Shown: positions 16,395 to 26,196 of the stretch, in pieces
Layout: each line of letters starts with the position of its first letter
Position numbering within the stretch: the stretch's first letter is position 1
Assembly: GCA_040235565.1 (NCBI GenBank)
Contig: JBECLA010000027.1
Span: forward strand, 1-64,000
Direction: 5' to 3'
Length of the DNA: 64,000 nucleotides
Origin: JAHEIJ01 sp040235565
Lineage (GTDB): Bacteria; Pseudomonadota; Gammaproteobacteria; UBA6429; Thiohalophilaceae
The notes under the pieces: model-generated
What the model saw: only the letters and a program-made list of their open reading frames with translations
What the model was told of the DNA's origin: nothing
The model's database searches: none
Position numbers and translations under genes: made by a program

Positions 16395-17801
16395 ATGGCT
16401 GGCAAAACACTCTATGACAAATTATGGGATGCCCATGTGGTGCGCGACAACGGCGATGGTACGGCCCTGTTGTACATCGACCGGCATCTGGTGCATGAGG
16501 TCACCTCACCCCAGGCTTTCGAGGGACTGCGTCTTGCCGGCCGCACTCCCTGGCGGGTGGGGGCCAATCTTGCCGTGCCGGATCACAATGTGCCGACAAC
16601 GGATCGATCCCGCGGTATCGCCGATCCGGTTTCACGCCTGCAGGTCGAAACGCTGGACGCAAACTGCCAGACTTTCGGCATCACCGAATTCAAGATGGAC
16701 GATATTCGCCAGGGGATTGTGCATGTGATCGGGCCGGAAGAAGGCGCGACCCTGCCAGGCATGACCGTGGTGTGCGGCGATTCGCATACCTCGACCCACG
16801 GCGCGTTTGGTGCCCTGGCGTTTGGTATCGGTACCTCGGAAGTCGAGCATGTGCTTGCGACCCAGTGCCTGGTGCAGAAAAAATCGCAGGCCATGCTCAT
16901 CAGCGTGGATGGTACGGCCCCTGCCGGGGTGACGGCGAAGGACATCATTCTGGCGATTATCGGCCACATCGGTACCGCCGGGGGCACCGGCTATGCGATT
17001 GAATTTGGTGGCGACGCGATCCGTGCGCTGTCCATGGAGGGACGCATGACCCTCTGCAACATGGCGATCGAGGCCGGCGCGCGCGCCGGGATGGTTGGCG
17101 TGGACGATAAAACCATGGAGTATGTGCGCGGGCGGCCATTTGCCCCGACGGGGGAGCTGTGGGACAACGCCGTGGCCAACTGGCGGACCCTGCACAGCGA
17201 TGTTGATGCCGAGTTTGACAAGGTCGTGCACCTCGATGCAGCCAGCCTCAAACCCCAGGTGACCTGGGGCACCTCGCCGGAAATGGTGACGGGCATTGAT
17301 GGCACAGTTCCCGATCCGGCCGCAGAAAAGGATGAGGTCAAACGTGAAGGCATGCGCGCCGCGTTGCAGTACATGGGGCTGGAACCCAACACGCCTCTGA
17401 ACCAGATCCAACCGGATGTGGTGTTCATTGGCTCCTGTACCAATTCCCGGATTGAAGATCTGCGGGAAGCGGCCCGGGTGGTCAGGGGACGCAAGGTGGC
17501 GGAGTCCGTCAAACAGGCCCTGGTTGTGCCGGGTTCCGGTCTGGTGAAACAGCAGGCGGAACAGGAAGGGCTGGACAAGATTTTTATCGAGGCGGGCTTC
17601 GAATGGCGCGAACCCGGCTGTTCCATGTGCCTGGCAATGAACGCCGATCGCCTCCAACCGGGGGAGCGCTGTGCCTCCACCTCGAATCGCAACTTTGAAG
17701 GGCGCCAGGGCCAGGGCGGACGCACTCACCTGGTCAGTCCGGCCATGGCCGCCGCGGCCGCGGTGACCGGACACTTTGTCGATGTGCGGGACATGGTGTA
17801 G
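16395..17801 (+). CDS. leuC: 3-isopropylmalate dehydratase large subunit
   Basis: 468 residues, standard length for the bacterial LeuC type. Aconitase-family motifs: DNVPTTDRS-like loop (PDHNVPTTDRS), GDSHTSTHGAFGALAFGIGTSEVEHV, and the Fe-S cluster cysteines in FIGSCTNSRIEDL and PGCSMCLAMN. With LeuD it isomerises 2-isopropylmalate to 3-isopropylmalate in leucine synthesis. GGAG box nine bases before the ATG. leuD follows after 30 bp and leuB after a further 54 bp, so leuCDB is one operon. leuA is not in the window. Confidence 0.97.
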   Translation: MAGKTLYDKLWDAHVVRDNGDGTALLYIDRHLVHEVTSPQAFEGLRLAGRTPWRVGANLAVPDHNVPTTDRSRGIADPVSRLQVETLDANCQTFGITEFKMDDIRQGIVHVIGPEEGATLPGMTVVCGDSHTSTHGAFGALAFGIGTSEVEHVLATQCLVQKKSQAMLISVDGTAPAGVTAKDIILAIIGHIGTAGGTGYAIEFGGDAIRALSMEGRMTLCNMAIEAGARAGMVGVDDKTMEYVRGRPFAPTGELWDNAVANWRTLHSDVDAEFDKVVHLDAASLKPQVTWGTSPEMVTGIDGTVPDPAAEKDEVKREGMRAALQYMGLEPNTPLNQIQPDVVFIGSCTNSRIEDLREAARVVRGRKVAESVKQALVVPGSGLVKQQAEQEGLDKIFIEAGFEWREPGCSMCLAMNADRLQPGERCASTSNRNFEGRQGQGGRTHLVSPAMAAAAAVTGHFVDVRDMV

Positions 17802-17831
17802 TCAGCCGCCAGACTTACGGAGAACAGTAAC

Positions 17832-18476
17832 ATGGAAAAATTCGAAACCCTGCAGGGTATTGTGATGCCTCTGGATCGACCCAACGTCGATACGGATGCC
17901 ATCATCCCGAAGCAGTTTCTGAAATCGATCAAGCGCAGCGGCTTTGGCCCGAACCTGTTTGATGACTGGCGCTATCTGGATCAGGGTGAGCCCGGCAAGG
18001 ACAACAGCGGGCGCCCCTTGAATCCCGATTTCGTGTTAAACCAGCCCCGCTATCAGGGAGCCCGGGTCCTGCTGGCGCGCGAAAATTTCGGTTGCGGTTC
18101 CAGCCGTGAACATGCGCCGTGGGCCTTACTCGACTACGGCTTTCGTGTCATCATCGCGCCGAGTTTTGCGGACATCTTTTATAACAACTGTTTTAAAAAC
18201 GGCATTCTGCCCATCGTCCTGGCAACGGAGCTGGTGGATGAATTATTCAAGCAGGTGGAAGCCGAGGAAGGCTACAGTCTGACCGTCGATCTGGCGGCGC
18301 AAACCATCACCCGGCCCGATGGTGAGGTGATCGCGTTTGAGATCGATGCGTTCCGCAAGCATCGCCTGTTAAACGGTCTGGATGATATCGGCCTGACCTT
18401 GGAGCATGTCGCTGAGATTCGCGCCTACGAGGAAAAGCGTCGCCAGGAAGCACCCTGGTTATTTACATCTTCCTAG
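17832..18476 (+). CDS. leuD: 3-isopropylmalate dehydratase small subunit
   Basis: 214 residues. Motifs of the swivelling aconitase domain: NVDTDAIIPKQFL at residues about 18-30 and ARENFGCGSSREHAPWAL about 77-94. It forms the heterodimer with LeuC. GGAG box (17819-17822) nine bases before the start. Second gene of leuCDB. Confidence 0.97.
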   Translation: MEKFETLQGIVMPLDRPNVDTDAIIPKQFLKSIKRSGFGPNLFDDWRYLDQGEPGKDNSGRPLNPDFVLNQPRYQGARVLLARENFGCGSSREHAPWALLDYGFRVIIAPSFADIFYNNCFKNGILPIVLATELVDELFKQVEAEEGYSLTVDLAAQTITRPDGEVIAFEIDAFRKHRLLNGLDDIGLTLEHVAEIRAYEEKRRQEAPWLFTSS

Positions 18477-18530
18477 GCAATGTGTCCGGCCTCAAAGCAA
18501 CACAAACAACAGCATTGGTGAGAAATTAAC

Positions 18531-19610
18531 ATGACAAAAAAAATCGCCGTCTTACCCGGTGACGGTATTGGCCAGGAAATTGTAGCCGAAGCGGTAAAAG
18601 TCATCGCCTGTCTGCAACAGGATTATGGACTGAACGTGGAACTGGAAGAAGCGCTGGTGGGCGGGGCGGCCTATGACGATAGTGGCTCGCCCTTGCCGGA
18701 CGCCACCCTGCAACTGGCCAGGGAAGCCGACGCGGTATTACTGGGGGCAGTGGGCGGCTATAAATGGGAAGCCCTGGAGATTGCCGTGCGACCGGAGAAG
18801 GGGCTGCTAGGGTTGCGATCCGGTCTGGGTTTGTTCGCCAACCTGCGTCCCGCCATTTTGTATTCCCAGCTCGCCGATGCCTCAACCCTGAAACCGGAAA
18901 TCGTCGCGGATCTCGATATCATGATCGTGCGGGAACTGACCGGCGGGATTTATTTCGGTCAGCCACGGGGTATTCGCACCCTCGATAATGGCGAGCGCCA
19001 GGGCTTCAACACCCTGGTGTATTCCGAATCGGAAATTCGTCGCATCGGGAAAGTCGCCTTTGATATTGCCGCCAAGCGTAACAAGCGGTTGTGCTCGGTT
19101 GACAAGGCGAATGTGCTGGAATGTACCGAACTGTGGCGTGAAGTCATGATCGATGAAGGCAAGGCACATCCGGACATCGAACTGTCGCACATGTATGTGG
19201 ATAATGCGGCGATGCAACTGGTGCGCGCACCCAAACAGTTTGATGTCATGGTTACCACCAACATGTTTGGTGATATTCTTTCCGACGCGGCGGCCATGTT
19301 AACCGGCTCCATCGGCATGTTGCCTTCGGCCTCGCTGGATGAAAACGGTAAAGGGATGTATGAGCCGATTCATGGTTCGGCCCCCGATATTGCCGGTCAG
19401 GATGTGGCCAATCCGCTGGCGACAATCCTGTCGGTGGCCATGATGTTGCGTTACAGCCTGGCGGAAGCCCCTATGGCGGACCGGATTGAGACGGCGGTGC
19501 GGACTGTGCTGGATCAGGGGCTGCGTACCCGGGACATCTTTAGTGAGGGGATGCGCAAGGTCAGCACCCGTGAGATGGGGGATGCCGTGGTCGCGGCGTT
19601 ACGCGGCTAA
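18531..19610 (+). CDS. leuB: 3-isopropylmalate dehydrogenase
   Basis: 359 residues. The N terminus KKIAVLPGDGIGQEIVAEAV, the substrate-arginine loop RPEKGLLGLRSGLGLFANLRP, the metal motif NMFGDILSDAAAMLTGSIGM and the cofactor loop EPIHGSAPDIAGQDVANP are all intact. The EPIHGSAPDIAG segment indicates NAD rather than NADP use. It oxidises and decarboxylates 3-isopropylmalate to the leucine 2-oxo-acid precursor. Last leu gene. Downstream, ATCACC/GGTGAT (19621-19626/19635-19640) can form a small hairpin without a T-run, so read-through into asd is possible. Confidence 0.97.
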   Translation: MTKKIAVLPGDGIGQEIVAEAVKVIACLQQDYGLNVELEEALVGGAAYDDSGSPLPDATLQLAREADAVLLGAVGGYKWEALEIAVRPEKGLLGLRSGLGLFANLRPAILYSQLADASTLKPEIVADLDIMIVRELTGGIYFGQPRGIRTLDNGERQGFNTLVYSESEIRRIGKVAFDIAAKRNKRLCSVDKANVLECTELWREVMIDEGKAHPDIELSHMYVDNAAMQLVRAPKQFDVMVTTNMFGDILSDAAAMLTGSIGMLPSASLDENGKGMYEPIHGSAPDIAGQDVANPLATILSVAMMLRYSLAEAPMADRIETAVRTVLDQGLRTRDIFSEGMRKVSTREMGDAVVAALRG

Positions 19611-19689
19611 GTGAATCGCTATCACCTCCGCAAGGGTGATGCGGTAAGCGTGTGAACAATTTATTCAGAGTATTAGCAGAGGCGGAACA

Positions 19690-20802
19690 ATGAAAGCAGT
19701 GGGATTAATTGGCTGGCGCGGCATGGTGGGATCCGTGCTGATGCAACGAATGCAGGCGGAAGATGATTTTGCCCATATCGATCCCGTATTTTTTACCACC
19801 TCCCAGGTCGGTGAACCCGGTCCCGAAATCGGCAAATCGATTCCGGCATTAAAAGATGCCCGGGATATCGAGGCGCTGAAAGCCATGGAGATCATTATTT
19901 CCTGCCAGGGCGGCAGTTTTACCGAAGCGGTCTATCCTGAACTGCGGGCGGCCGGCTGGGACGGTTACTGGATCGATGCGGCGTCCACCCTGCGGATGAA
20001 CGAAGATAGCATCATCATCCTGGATCCGGTCAACATGAACGTGATCAAGGATGGTCTGAGCAATGGCGTCAAAACCTATGTCGGCGGCAACTGTACCGTC
20101 AGTTTGATGATGATGGCACTGGGAGGACTGTTCCAGCGCGATTTGATCGAATGGATCACCCCCATGACATACCAGGCGGCGTCCGGCGCGGGTGCCCGTA
20201 ACATGCGTGAATTACTCAGCCAGATGGGATCATTGCGTGATTCCGTCATGGATTTGCTGGATGATCCGGCCTCGGCGATTCTGGAGATTGACCGTGCTGT
20301 CACAGACCACATGCATGGTGCCGGCTATCCGGTCGATAACTGGGGTGTGCCCCTGGCCGGTAGTCTGATTCCCTGGATTGATTCACAACTGGAATCCGGT
20401 CAGAGTCGGGAAGAATGGAAAGCCGAGGTGGAAACCAACAAGATACTGGGACGCAGCAATAATCCCATCCCGATTGACGGACTGTGTGTCCGAATCGGCG
20501 CGATGCGCTCGCACAGTCAGGCTTTAACCATCAAGTTGAAAAAAAACATGCCGCTGGATGAAATTGCCAGCATGCTGGACACCGCCAATGACTGGGTCAA
20601 GGTGATCCCCAATGAACGGGAGGCGACCATGCGGGAACTGACACCCGCCGCAGTCAGTGGTACCTTGACCATTCCGGTGGGACGGTTACGTAAACTCAGC
20701 ATGGGGCCGGAATATCTATCGGCGTTTACCGTGGGTGACCAGTTACTATGGGGTGCCGCAGAACCATTACGCCGGATGTTACGTATTTTGCTGGCCCATT
20801 AA
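19690..20802 (+). CDS. asd: Aspartate-semialdehyde dehydrogenase
   Basis: 370 residues, the gram-negative Asd type. N-terminal NADP-binding motif GLIGWRGMVGSVLMQRM; catalytic cysteine in VGGNCTVSLMM (about residue 135); QAASGAGARNMRE substrate-binding segment; HAGYPV-like loop (HGAGYPVDN) typical of the gammaproteobacterial enzyme. It makes aspartate semialdehyde for lysine, threonine, methionine and cell-wall diaminopimelate. AGAGGCGG box about 8 bases before the start. Followed by an asd-like paralog without the cysteine. Confidence 0.96.
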   Translation: MKAVGLIGWRGMVGSVLMQRMQAEDDFAHIDPVFFTTSQVGEPGPEIGKSIPALKDARDIEALKAMEIIISCQGGSFTEAVYPELRAAGWDGYWIDAASTLRMNEDSIIILDPVNMNVIKDGLSNGVKTYVGGNCTVSLMMMALGGLFQRDLIEWITPMTYQAASGAGARNMRELLSQMGSLRDSVMDLLDDPASAILEIDRAVTDHMHGAGYPVDNWGVPLAGSLIPWIDSQLESGQSREEWKAEVETNKILGRSNNPIPIDGLCVRIGAMRSHSQALTIKLKKNMPLDEIASMLDTANDWVKVIPNEREATMRELTPAAVSGTLTIPVGRLRKLSMGPEYLSAFTVGDQLLWGAAEPLRRMLRILLAH

Positions 20803-20911
20803 CGATAGAATTTCTTATCCCGGTTGGCGGTTGTGCCCGATTGTGTCGACAGGACATCACGGCAGCACACTGCCTGTACCAGGACCGCAAGTCTGATTGA
20901 TATCATTTGCT

Positions 20912-21928
20912 ATGAGCAAAACAGTAGATGTTGCCGTAGTCGGTGCCGCCACCCTGGTGGGTGAGGTGCTGGTTGAATACCTTGAGCAACGCGATTTTCC
21001 TCTCGGTCAGTTGTACCTTCTCGATTGGGGTGAAGCGGTCGGCACGCGCGTCGGTTTTAAAACCACGCATGTTGTGGTGCAGGAGATCGCCGGCTTCGAT
21101 TTTTCCACAGTGGGACTCGCCCTGTTTGCGGCGGGTGAGGAAGTGGCGGCAGAATTTGTACCCCAGGCCGTGGCGACGGGTTGCGTGGTGATCGATGATT
21201 CCGCAGCCTCTCGGACCCGGCCGGATATTCCCCTGGTGATTCCCGAAATCAATCCACAGGCCATTGCCACGTATGCGCAGCACGGGATAATCGCATCGCC
21301 GTCGGCATCGACCATCCAGATGCTGCTCTGTCTCCAGCCACTGTTCGCCGAGGTCAATATCGACCATATCAACGTAACGGTTTGTGAAGCGGTATCGGCT
21401 CAGGGCCGTTCTGCCGTGGAAGAACTGGCCGGACAAACGGCGAATCTGTTAAATGCCCGACCGATTCAGCCACAGGTATTTGCGAACCAGATTGCTTTTA
21501 ATGTCTTACCCATGGATAGCGCGATTCAGGAAAATGGTTACTCGCTGGAGGAGAACCGGATTGTTCAGGAAAGCCGCAAGATCATGGAAAATCCACACTT
21601 ATCTATCAATCCGGTGATGTTGCAGGCCCCGGTTTTTTTCGGCAACAGCATGGTGTTGTCATTCCGTACCGGCGCACGGTTGGAACTGGAGCGCGTGGCC
21701 TCATTACTGCGCCAGTCAGCGGCATTGGAAGTCGTGACGGATGAGAGTGAGTTTCCGACGGCAGTCACGCATGCAGCAGGCAGTGACGCCATTTATGTTG
21801 CGCGACTGCGTGCCGATATGTCGGAAGAAGGCGGTTTTGATCTATGGTCTGTGACCGACAACAGCCGCAAAGGGGCCGCATTAAACAGTGTTCAAATCGC
21901 TGAAATTTTGGTAAAAGACTATTTATAA
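20912..21928 (+). CDS. Asd-like (USG-1-type) paralog lacking the catalytic cysteine
   Basis: Start at ATG 20912 (MSKTVDVAVVGAATLVGEVLV); an ATT/ATG-like extension upstream adds five residues. 338 residues with the semialdehyde dehydrogenase fold: nucleotide-binding N terminus, DDSAASRTRPDIPLVIPEIN, and a dimerisation domain ending in NSVQIAEILVKDYL. Where Asd has GGNCT, this protein reads IASPSASTIQML, so the thiol nucleophile is missing. The E. coli homolog USG-1 has the same loss and no established role. The position between asd and fimV matches Pseudomonas. It is probably not a dehydrogenase; a structural or regulatory role is possible. Confidence 0.88.
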   Translation: MSKTVDVAVVGAATLVGEVLVEYLEQRDFPLGQLYLLDWGEAVGTRVGFKTTHVVVQEIAGFDFSTVGLALFAAGEEVAAEFVPQAVATGCVVIDDSAASRTRPDIPLVIPEINPQAIATYAQHGIIASPSASTIQMLLCLQPLFAEVNIDHINVTVCEAVSAQGRSAVEELAGQTANLLNARPIQPQVFANQIAFNVLPMDSAIQENGYSLEENRIVQESRKIMENPHLSINPVMLQAPVFFGNSMVLSFRTGARLELERVASLLRQSAALEVVTDESEFPTAVTHAAGSDAIYVARLRADMSEEGGFDLWSVTDNSRKGAALNSVQIAEILVKDYL

Positions 21929-22050
21929 GCTATAGTTACTGCATACTTATAAAGATTATTCAAAGAATATTTGGGTAAATCATTGAAAAATAAGAAGTTT
22001 GGGGCGTGCAACACGCGCGTGAAGGGATCTGTACGGAGTGGAGAAGTACT

Positions 22051-25000
22051 ATGATGCGTAAGCTGGTCGTCTTCCTGACCGCCGCAATAATGATCTGTAT
22101 GCCGTTAGCGGCAAACGCATTGGGGTTCGGAAGTCTTAAGCTCAATTCCTCACTGAATGAACCATTGAACGCTGATATCGAGTTGCTGTCAGCGACTTCC
22201 GCCGATGTCAGTAGCCTGTCCATTAGCCTGGCTTCCCCCGACGCATTTCTCCGTGCCGGTATTGACCGCCCGGCGTTGTTAAGTGAACTCAAATTCAAAA
22301 TTCAGCAACGCAATGATGGTAGCTACTATATAAACGTCACTTCCCGCTCGCCTGTCCGTGAACCCTTTTTAAACTTCCTGTTGGAAATGAACTGGCAGAA
22401 TGGCCGCATGCTGCGGGAGTACACCATGCTGCTGGATCCCCCGACCCAGGTGCGGAAACAACCGACTGTCGTAGAAGCACCACCTACCGCAGCCCCGGCA
22501 GAAGTGGCGGCCCAGGAAGCCGAGGCGCCGGCAGAGAGTCCGTTTGTCGAACCTGAACCGGCCGTGGTGGAAATGCCGCTGACTGAAGTGGAGACAGAAG
22601 TACCGGCAGAGATGCCCGCCGTGCCGGTATTGGGTGAGGAAGGCGAGGTGATTGAGCCCGCGGCGGAAGAAGTGATGATGGCTGAACCGGTGGCGGAAGA
22701 GGTGCTCGTCGCAGAACCGATGGTTGAAGAAGTGCCGCCGGAACCTATGGCGGCAGAGGTCCCGGTGCTGTCGGAAGAAGGCATGGTGGTCGAAGCGGCA
22801 CCTGAGGAAGCCGTCCCACCTGAAGCGGCTGAACTTGCGACGGTACCGGTGCTGACCGAGGAAGGGCAGGTGATGGAACCGGCGCCCGTTGAGGATCCCC
22901 AACTGGATATCTTCACCGATGACAGCGAATTGCTGCCACGGATTCCCCTCGCGGCCTATGGCCAGGCACCGGCACAAGAAGTGGCTTATGAACCGGCGGG
23001 TGAACTCGATTACGGCATCGTTCGCAAGGGCGACAATTTATGGACCATTGCGGAAAAGCTGCGCCCGGATGAATCGATCAGTATCTATCAGGTCATGATG
23101 GCCTTGTTACAAAGTAACCCCGATGCCTTTGTGGATGGCAATGTCAACCGACTGAAAGTCGGGCATGTGCTGCGTATAGAAGATGCCAGCCTGTTAACGG
23201 CGATGAGTCAGAAGGAAGCGGCACTGGAATACCAGGCCCAGACCGAGGCCTGGGAGGGATACCGTCAGCAAGTGGCCGCCGCCCCGACAACCCAGCCGAT
23301 TGTCGCCAGTGAAGTGGAAACCGGCGAAGTGGCCGAGGCGGAACCGAGCGGTGAACTGACCCTCGCCTCACCGGAAGGGACGGAATTACAGCCTGGCGCC
23401 GGGGTGACCGATGAGGCGGTCAGCAATGACATCGTCACCTTGCAGGATGAATTACGTCAGGTCCGCAATGACGCCAGTCTCCAGCGCAACCGCAATGTAG
23501 AACTGAATACCAAGCTGCAGGAACTGGAAGAGGAACTGTCACGCCTGCAACGTTCCCTGACCATCAAGGATGACGAACTCGCCGCATTACAACAGCAACT
23601 GGCTGAGCTACAAGAACAGCCCGTGGAAGCGGGAGAGATGCCGGCTGAAACCGCGGCCATGCCGGAACCGGTTGAAGCGGCACCGGCAGAGCCCGTACAG
23701 GAAGAAACCGCTTCAATGGCGGAACCCGAGCCGGTAACAGAGGAGGTCGCGGAAGAAACACCAGAAGCGGCACCCGCTGCGACGATGGCGGAAACGGCCG
23801 AAGCCGAACCTGAAGCCGTTACCAAGCCCGCCAAACCGGTACTGCCGCCTGTTGCTGCCGCACCAAGCCCGCCGCCCCAGGCAGAAGCCGGGGTCATGGA
23901 TACGGTAATGGGTGTTGTACAGAATGTGGGTGATACCTTGTCCGGCATGTTCGGCAACATGGTGGGCGATTCACTGCTGATCTTTATTGCCTTGCCCGTG
24001 TTGCTGGTGTTGATTGTTTTGATGTTGATTCTGGTGCGCCGGCGGCGTAAATCCGGCCAGGCTTACCAGGAAAGCATTCTCACTGGGGGGCCGGCCAGTG
24101 TGACCGGTGCCGCTGAAGCCGCCGAAGAGTCGGAGGAAGAATCGTCTTTTTTAAGTGACTTCGCCGTCAGTGGGGCCGGCGCGATCCAGACCCAGGACAG
24201 CGAGGTGGATCCGCTTACCGAGGCGGATGTCTTCATGGCGTATGGCCGGTATGAAGCTGCCGAGGAACGGCTCGGCGAGGCCATCAAGAATGAACCCGAT
24301 CGTCCGGAACTGAAACTGAAGTTACTGGAGCTCTATCACGCCACCAAGAACAAGCCGGCATTTGAAAATTCTGCCGAGGATTTTTACGCCAGTCTGGGTG
24401 ACGACGCGAATACCAATCCGATGTGGCAGAAAGTCGCATCGATGGGGGCGGAACTGGTGCCCGGCAATCCGCTGTTCAGCGGCGGTAAAGGCGCCGCGGA
24501 TCTGCCCGATCTGGCGGCCAGCCAGGATCCGGGGCTCGGATTTTCAGAGAGCCAGGTAATGGATATCGGACTCGATACCGGGGTGTTTGATGCCGCGGAT
24601 ATCGGCGCATCCTCGCAACCGACGGAAGCCGCGGGTGACATGGACTTCAATCTGGATTTTGGAGAAAGCGCACCGGCAAAAGAGAAAGAAGAAGCCGGTG
24701 GTATGGATTTCAATCTCGACATGGGTGAGAGTCAACCGGAGCCTGCGCAGGAAGAAACCGGCGGCATGGATTTCAATCTCGATATGGGTGAGAGCCAACC
24801 GGCGGCGGAGGAAGAAAAAGGTGGCCTGGATTTCAGTCTCGACATGGGGGAAAGTGCCAGCGAGGCAACCCCGGCCGGTGGTGAAGATGCCGGTGCGCTG
24901 GATTTCGATCTGGATATGGACGAGGTCAGCTCAGGACCGCCCACCGCTGAAATGAGCATGGATTTCAGCACTGAAGAGGCTGAGAAGGATGACACCATGT

Positions 25001-25260
25001 CATTCGATCTTGGTGAGGGATTCGATGAAGGTACGACCTCGATGCCTGAGCCGACCATGGATGATATGGCACTGGGTGGTGAAGCGGAGGATCTGGATAT
25101 CGGTGGTGGTGATGAGGTTGGCACCAAGCTGGATCTCGCCAAAGCCTATATTGACATGGGGGATCCGGATGGCGCCCGCAGTATTCTGGACGAAGTCATG
25201 GCCGAGGGGAATGCTTCCCAGAAACAGGAAGCGCAGGCGTTACTGGATCAAATTGCCTGA
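22051..25260 (+). CDS. fimV: FimV-like peptidoglycan-binding polar protein
   Basis: Start at ATG 22051, behind GGAGAAG and directly ahead of a signal peptide (MMRKLVVFLTAAIMICMPLAANA-LGFG). 1069 residues: N-terminal FimV domain (GFGSLKLNSSLNEPLNADIE..., residues 25-130); Pro/Glu/Val-rich linker; LysM domain about 319-377; coiled coil about 460-525; acidic linker; single transmembrane helix about 642-664; very acidic cytoplasmic tail with DFNLDMGES-type repeats; C-terminal FimV/TPR-like motif (KLDLAKAYIDMGDPDGARSI). In Pseudomonas FimV organises the pole, type IV pili and cyclic-nucleotide signalling. The two GGDEF/EAL proteins of this window could be related functionally, but that is only an inference. 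Confidence 0.95.
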   Translation: MMRKLVVFLTAAIMICMPLAANALGFGSLKLNSSLNEPLNADIELLSATSADVSSLSISLASPDAFLRAGIDRPALLSELKFKIQQRNDGSYYINVTSRSPVREPFLNFLLEMNWQNGRMLREYTMLLDPPTQVRKQPTVVEAPPTAAPAEVAAQEAEAPAESPFVEPEPAVVEMPLTEVETEVPAEMPAVPVLGEEGEVIEPAAEEVMMAEPVAEEVLVAEPMVEEVPPEPMAAEVPVLSEEGMVVEAAPEEAVPPEAAELATVPVLTEEGQVMEPAPVEDPQLDIFTDDSELLPRIPLAAYGQAPAQEVAYEPAGELDYGIVRKGDNLWTIAEKLRPDESISIYQVMMALLQSNPDAFVDGNVNRLKVGHVLRIEDASLLTAMSQKEAALEYQAQTEAWEGYRQQVAAAPTTQPIVASEVETGEVAEAEPSGELTLASPEGTELQPGAGVTDEAVSNDIVTLQDELRQVRNDASLQRNRNVELNTKLQELEEELSRLQRSLTIKDDELAALQQQLAELQEQPVEAGEMPAETAAMPEPVEAAPAEPVQEETASMAEPEPVTEEVAEETPEAAPAATMAETAEAEPEAVTKPAKPVLPPVAAAPSPPPQAEAGVMDTVMGVVQNVGDTLSGMFGNMVGDSLLIFIALPVLLVLIVLMLILVRRRRKSGQAYQESILTGGPASVTGAAEAAEESEEESSFLSDFAVSGAGAIQTQDSEVDPLTEADVFMAYGRYEAAEERLGEAIKNEPDRPELKLKLLELYHATKNKPAFENSAEDFYASLGDDANTNPMWQKVASMGAELVPGNPLFSGGKGAADLPDLAASQDPGLGFSESQVMDIGLDTGVFDAADIGASSQPTEAAGDMDFNLDFGESAPAKEKEEAGGMDFNLDMGESQPEPAQEETGGMDFNLDMGESQPAAEEEKGGLDFSLDMGESASEATPAGGEDAGALDFDLDMDEVSSGPPTAEMSMDFSTEEAEKDDTMSFDLGEGFDEGTTSMPEPTMDDMALGGEAEDLDIGGGDEVGTKLDLAKAYIDMGDPDGARSILDEVMAEGNASQKQEAQALLDQIA
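24637..24930 (+). repeat. Acidic tandem repeat in the FimV cytoplasmic tail
   Basis: Five imperfect copies of a motif of the form G-x-[ML]-D-F-[NS]-L-D-[MF]-G-E-S followed by a short Glu/Pro/Ala spacer, about 20-22 residues each. The DNA of neighbouring copies is nearly identical (GGATTTCAATCTCGACATGGG types), so slippage or recombination could alter copy number. Confidence 0.8.
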
Positions 25261-25334
25261 TTCCCTTTCCCTGGTGGGATGCCGGTTGTTTTATCGTCCG
25301 CCGGGCACTTTAACCGACTGACAGGAACCTGATA

Positions 25335-25375
25335 AAGGCCCTGGTGGTAAAACTGCCAGGGCCTTGATTATTTTA
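25335..25375 (+). terminator. Intrinsic terminator after fimV
   Basis: A perfect 10-bp inverted repeat AAGGCCCTGG (25335-25344) / CCAGGGCCTT (25356-25365) followed by GATTATTTTA. Between the fimV stop and truA; separates fimV from the truA-trp unit. Confidence 0.8.
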
Positions 25376-25386
25376 CCGCCTGAATC

Positions 25387-26166
25387 ATGCGTATTGCCTT
25401 GGGGATTGAATATGATGGTCGGCCGTATTGTGGCTGGCAATTTCAGGATCACAGTCCATCGGTGCAGGCCGTGGTGGAGCAGGCGCTGACGAGTGTGGCG
25501 GCCCATCCCGTGCGGGTGATCTGCGCCGGGCGAACCGATACCGGGGTGCATGCCGCGGAACAGGTGGTGCATTTTGATACCCGGGCGGTGCGCGACGACA
25601 GGGCCTGGGTCATGGGGAGCAACGCCAACCTCCCCAAGTCCGTCAGCGTGTTGTGGGTGCAGGCAGTGGATGATACGTTCCATGCGCGCTTTTCGGCGAT
25701 TCGGCGCCGCTACCGGTATGTGATCTTCAATCGCCATGTCAGACCGGCATTCCTCGCAGGACGGGTCGCCTTCTGTTTTCGACCCCTGGACGAGGAACGC
25801 ATGCGGGCCGCCGCCCGTTACCTGTTGGGGGAACATGATTTCAATGCCTATCGGGCCCTGGCCTGTCAGGCCAAAAGCCCGGTGCGTACGGTCTATCGAC
25901 TGGATATTACCCGCCGGGATGAATTGATCCTGATCGACATTGAAGCAAACGCGTTTCTGCATCACATGGTGCGCAATATCGCCGGCGTCCTGATGGCCAT
26001 TGGGGCCGGTGAGCAGGAACCGGAATGGGCCAAAGCGGTGCTGGATGGCCGGGACCGCAGCCTGGGAGGGGTGACGGCCCCGCCGGACGGGTTATACCTG
26101 ATGGAGGTCATGTATCCGGAGACCTACGCTCTGCCGCGCCTTTCCCCGTCATCGGCGCTCTGGTAA
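25387..26166 (+). CDS. truA: tRNA pseudouridine(38-40) synthase
   Basis: 259 residues. IEYDGRPYCGWQFQ at the N terminus, catalytic aspartate in CAGRTDTGVHA (about residue 50), RRYRYVIFNR, and FLHHMVRNIAGVLMAIG near the C terminus; all TruA signatures. It makes pseudouridine at positions 38-40 of the anticodon arm of many tRNAs. Begins 22 bp after the fimV terminator and is followed after 30 bp by trpF. Confidence 0.96.
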   Translation: MRIALGIEYDGRPYCGWQFQDHSPSVQAVVEQALTSVAAHPVRVICAGRTDTGVHAAEQVVHFDTRAVRDDRAWVMGSNANLPKSVSVLWVQAVDDTFHARFSAIRRRYRYVIFNRHVRPAFLAGRVAFCFRPLDEERMRAAARYLLGEHDFNAYRALACQAKSPVRTVYRLDITRRDELILIDIEANAFLHHMVRNIAGVLMAIGAGEQEPEWAKAVLDGRDRSLGGVTAPPDGLYLMEVMYPETYALPRLSPSSALW

Positions 26167-26196
26167 CCTGCGCGTTTTTGGGCTGACGAATCAGGG

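Noticed and set aside
22326..22977. Long minus-strand frames opposite fimV
   Set aside because: Low-complexity Ser/Thr/Gly or His/Arg translations of the Pro/Glu-rich fimV linker; no RBS or recognisable domain.
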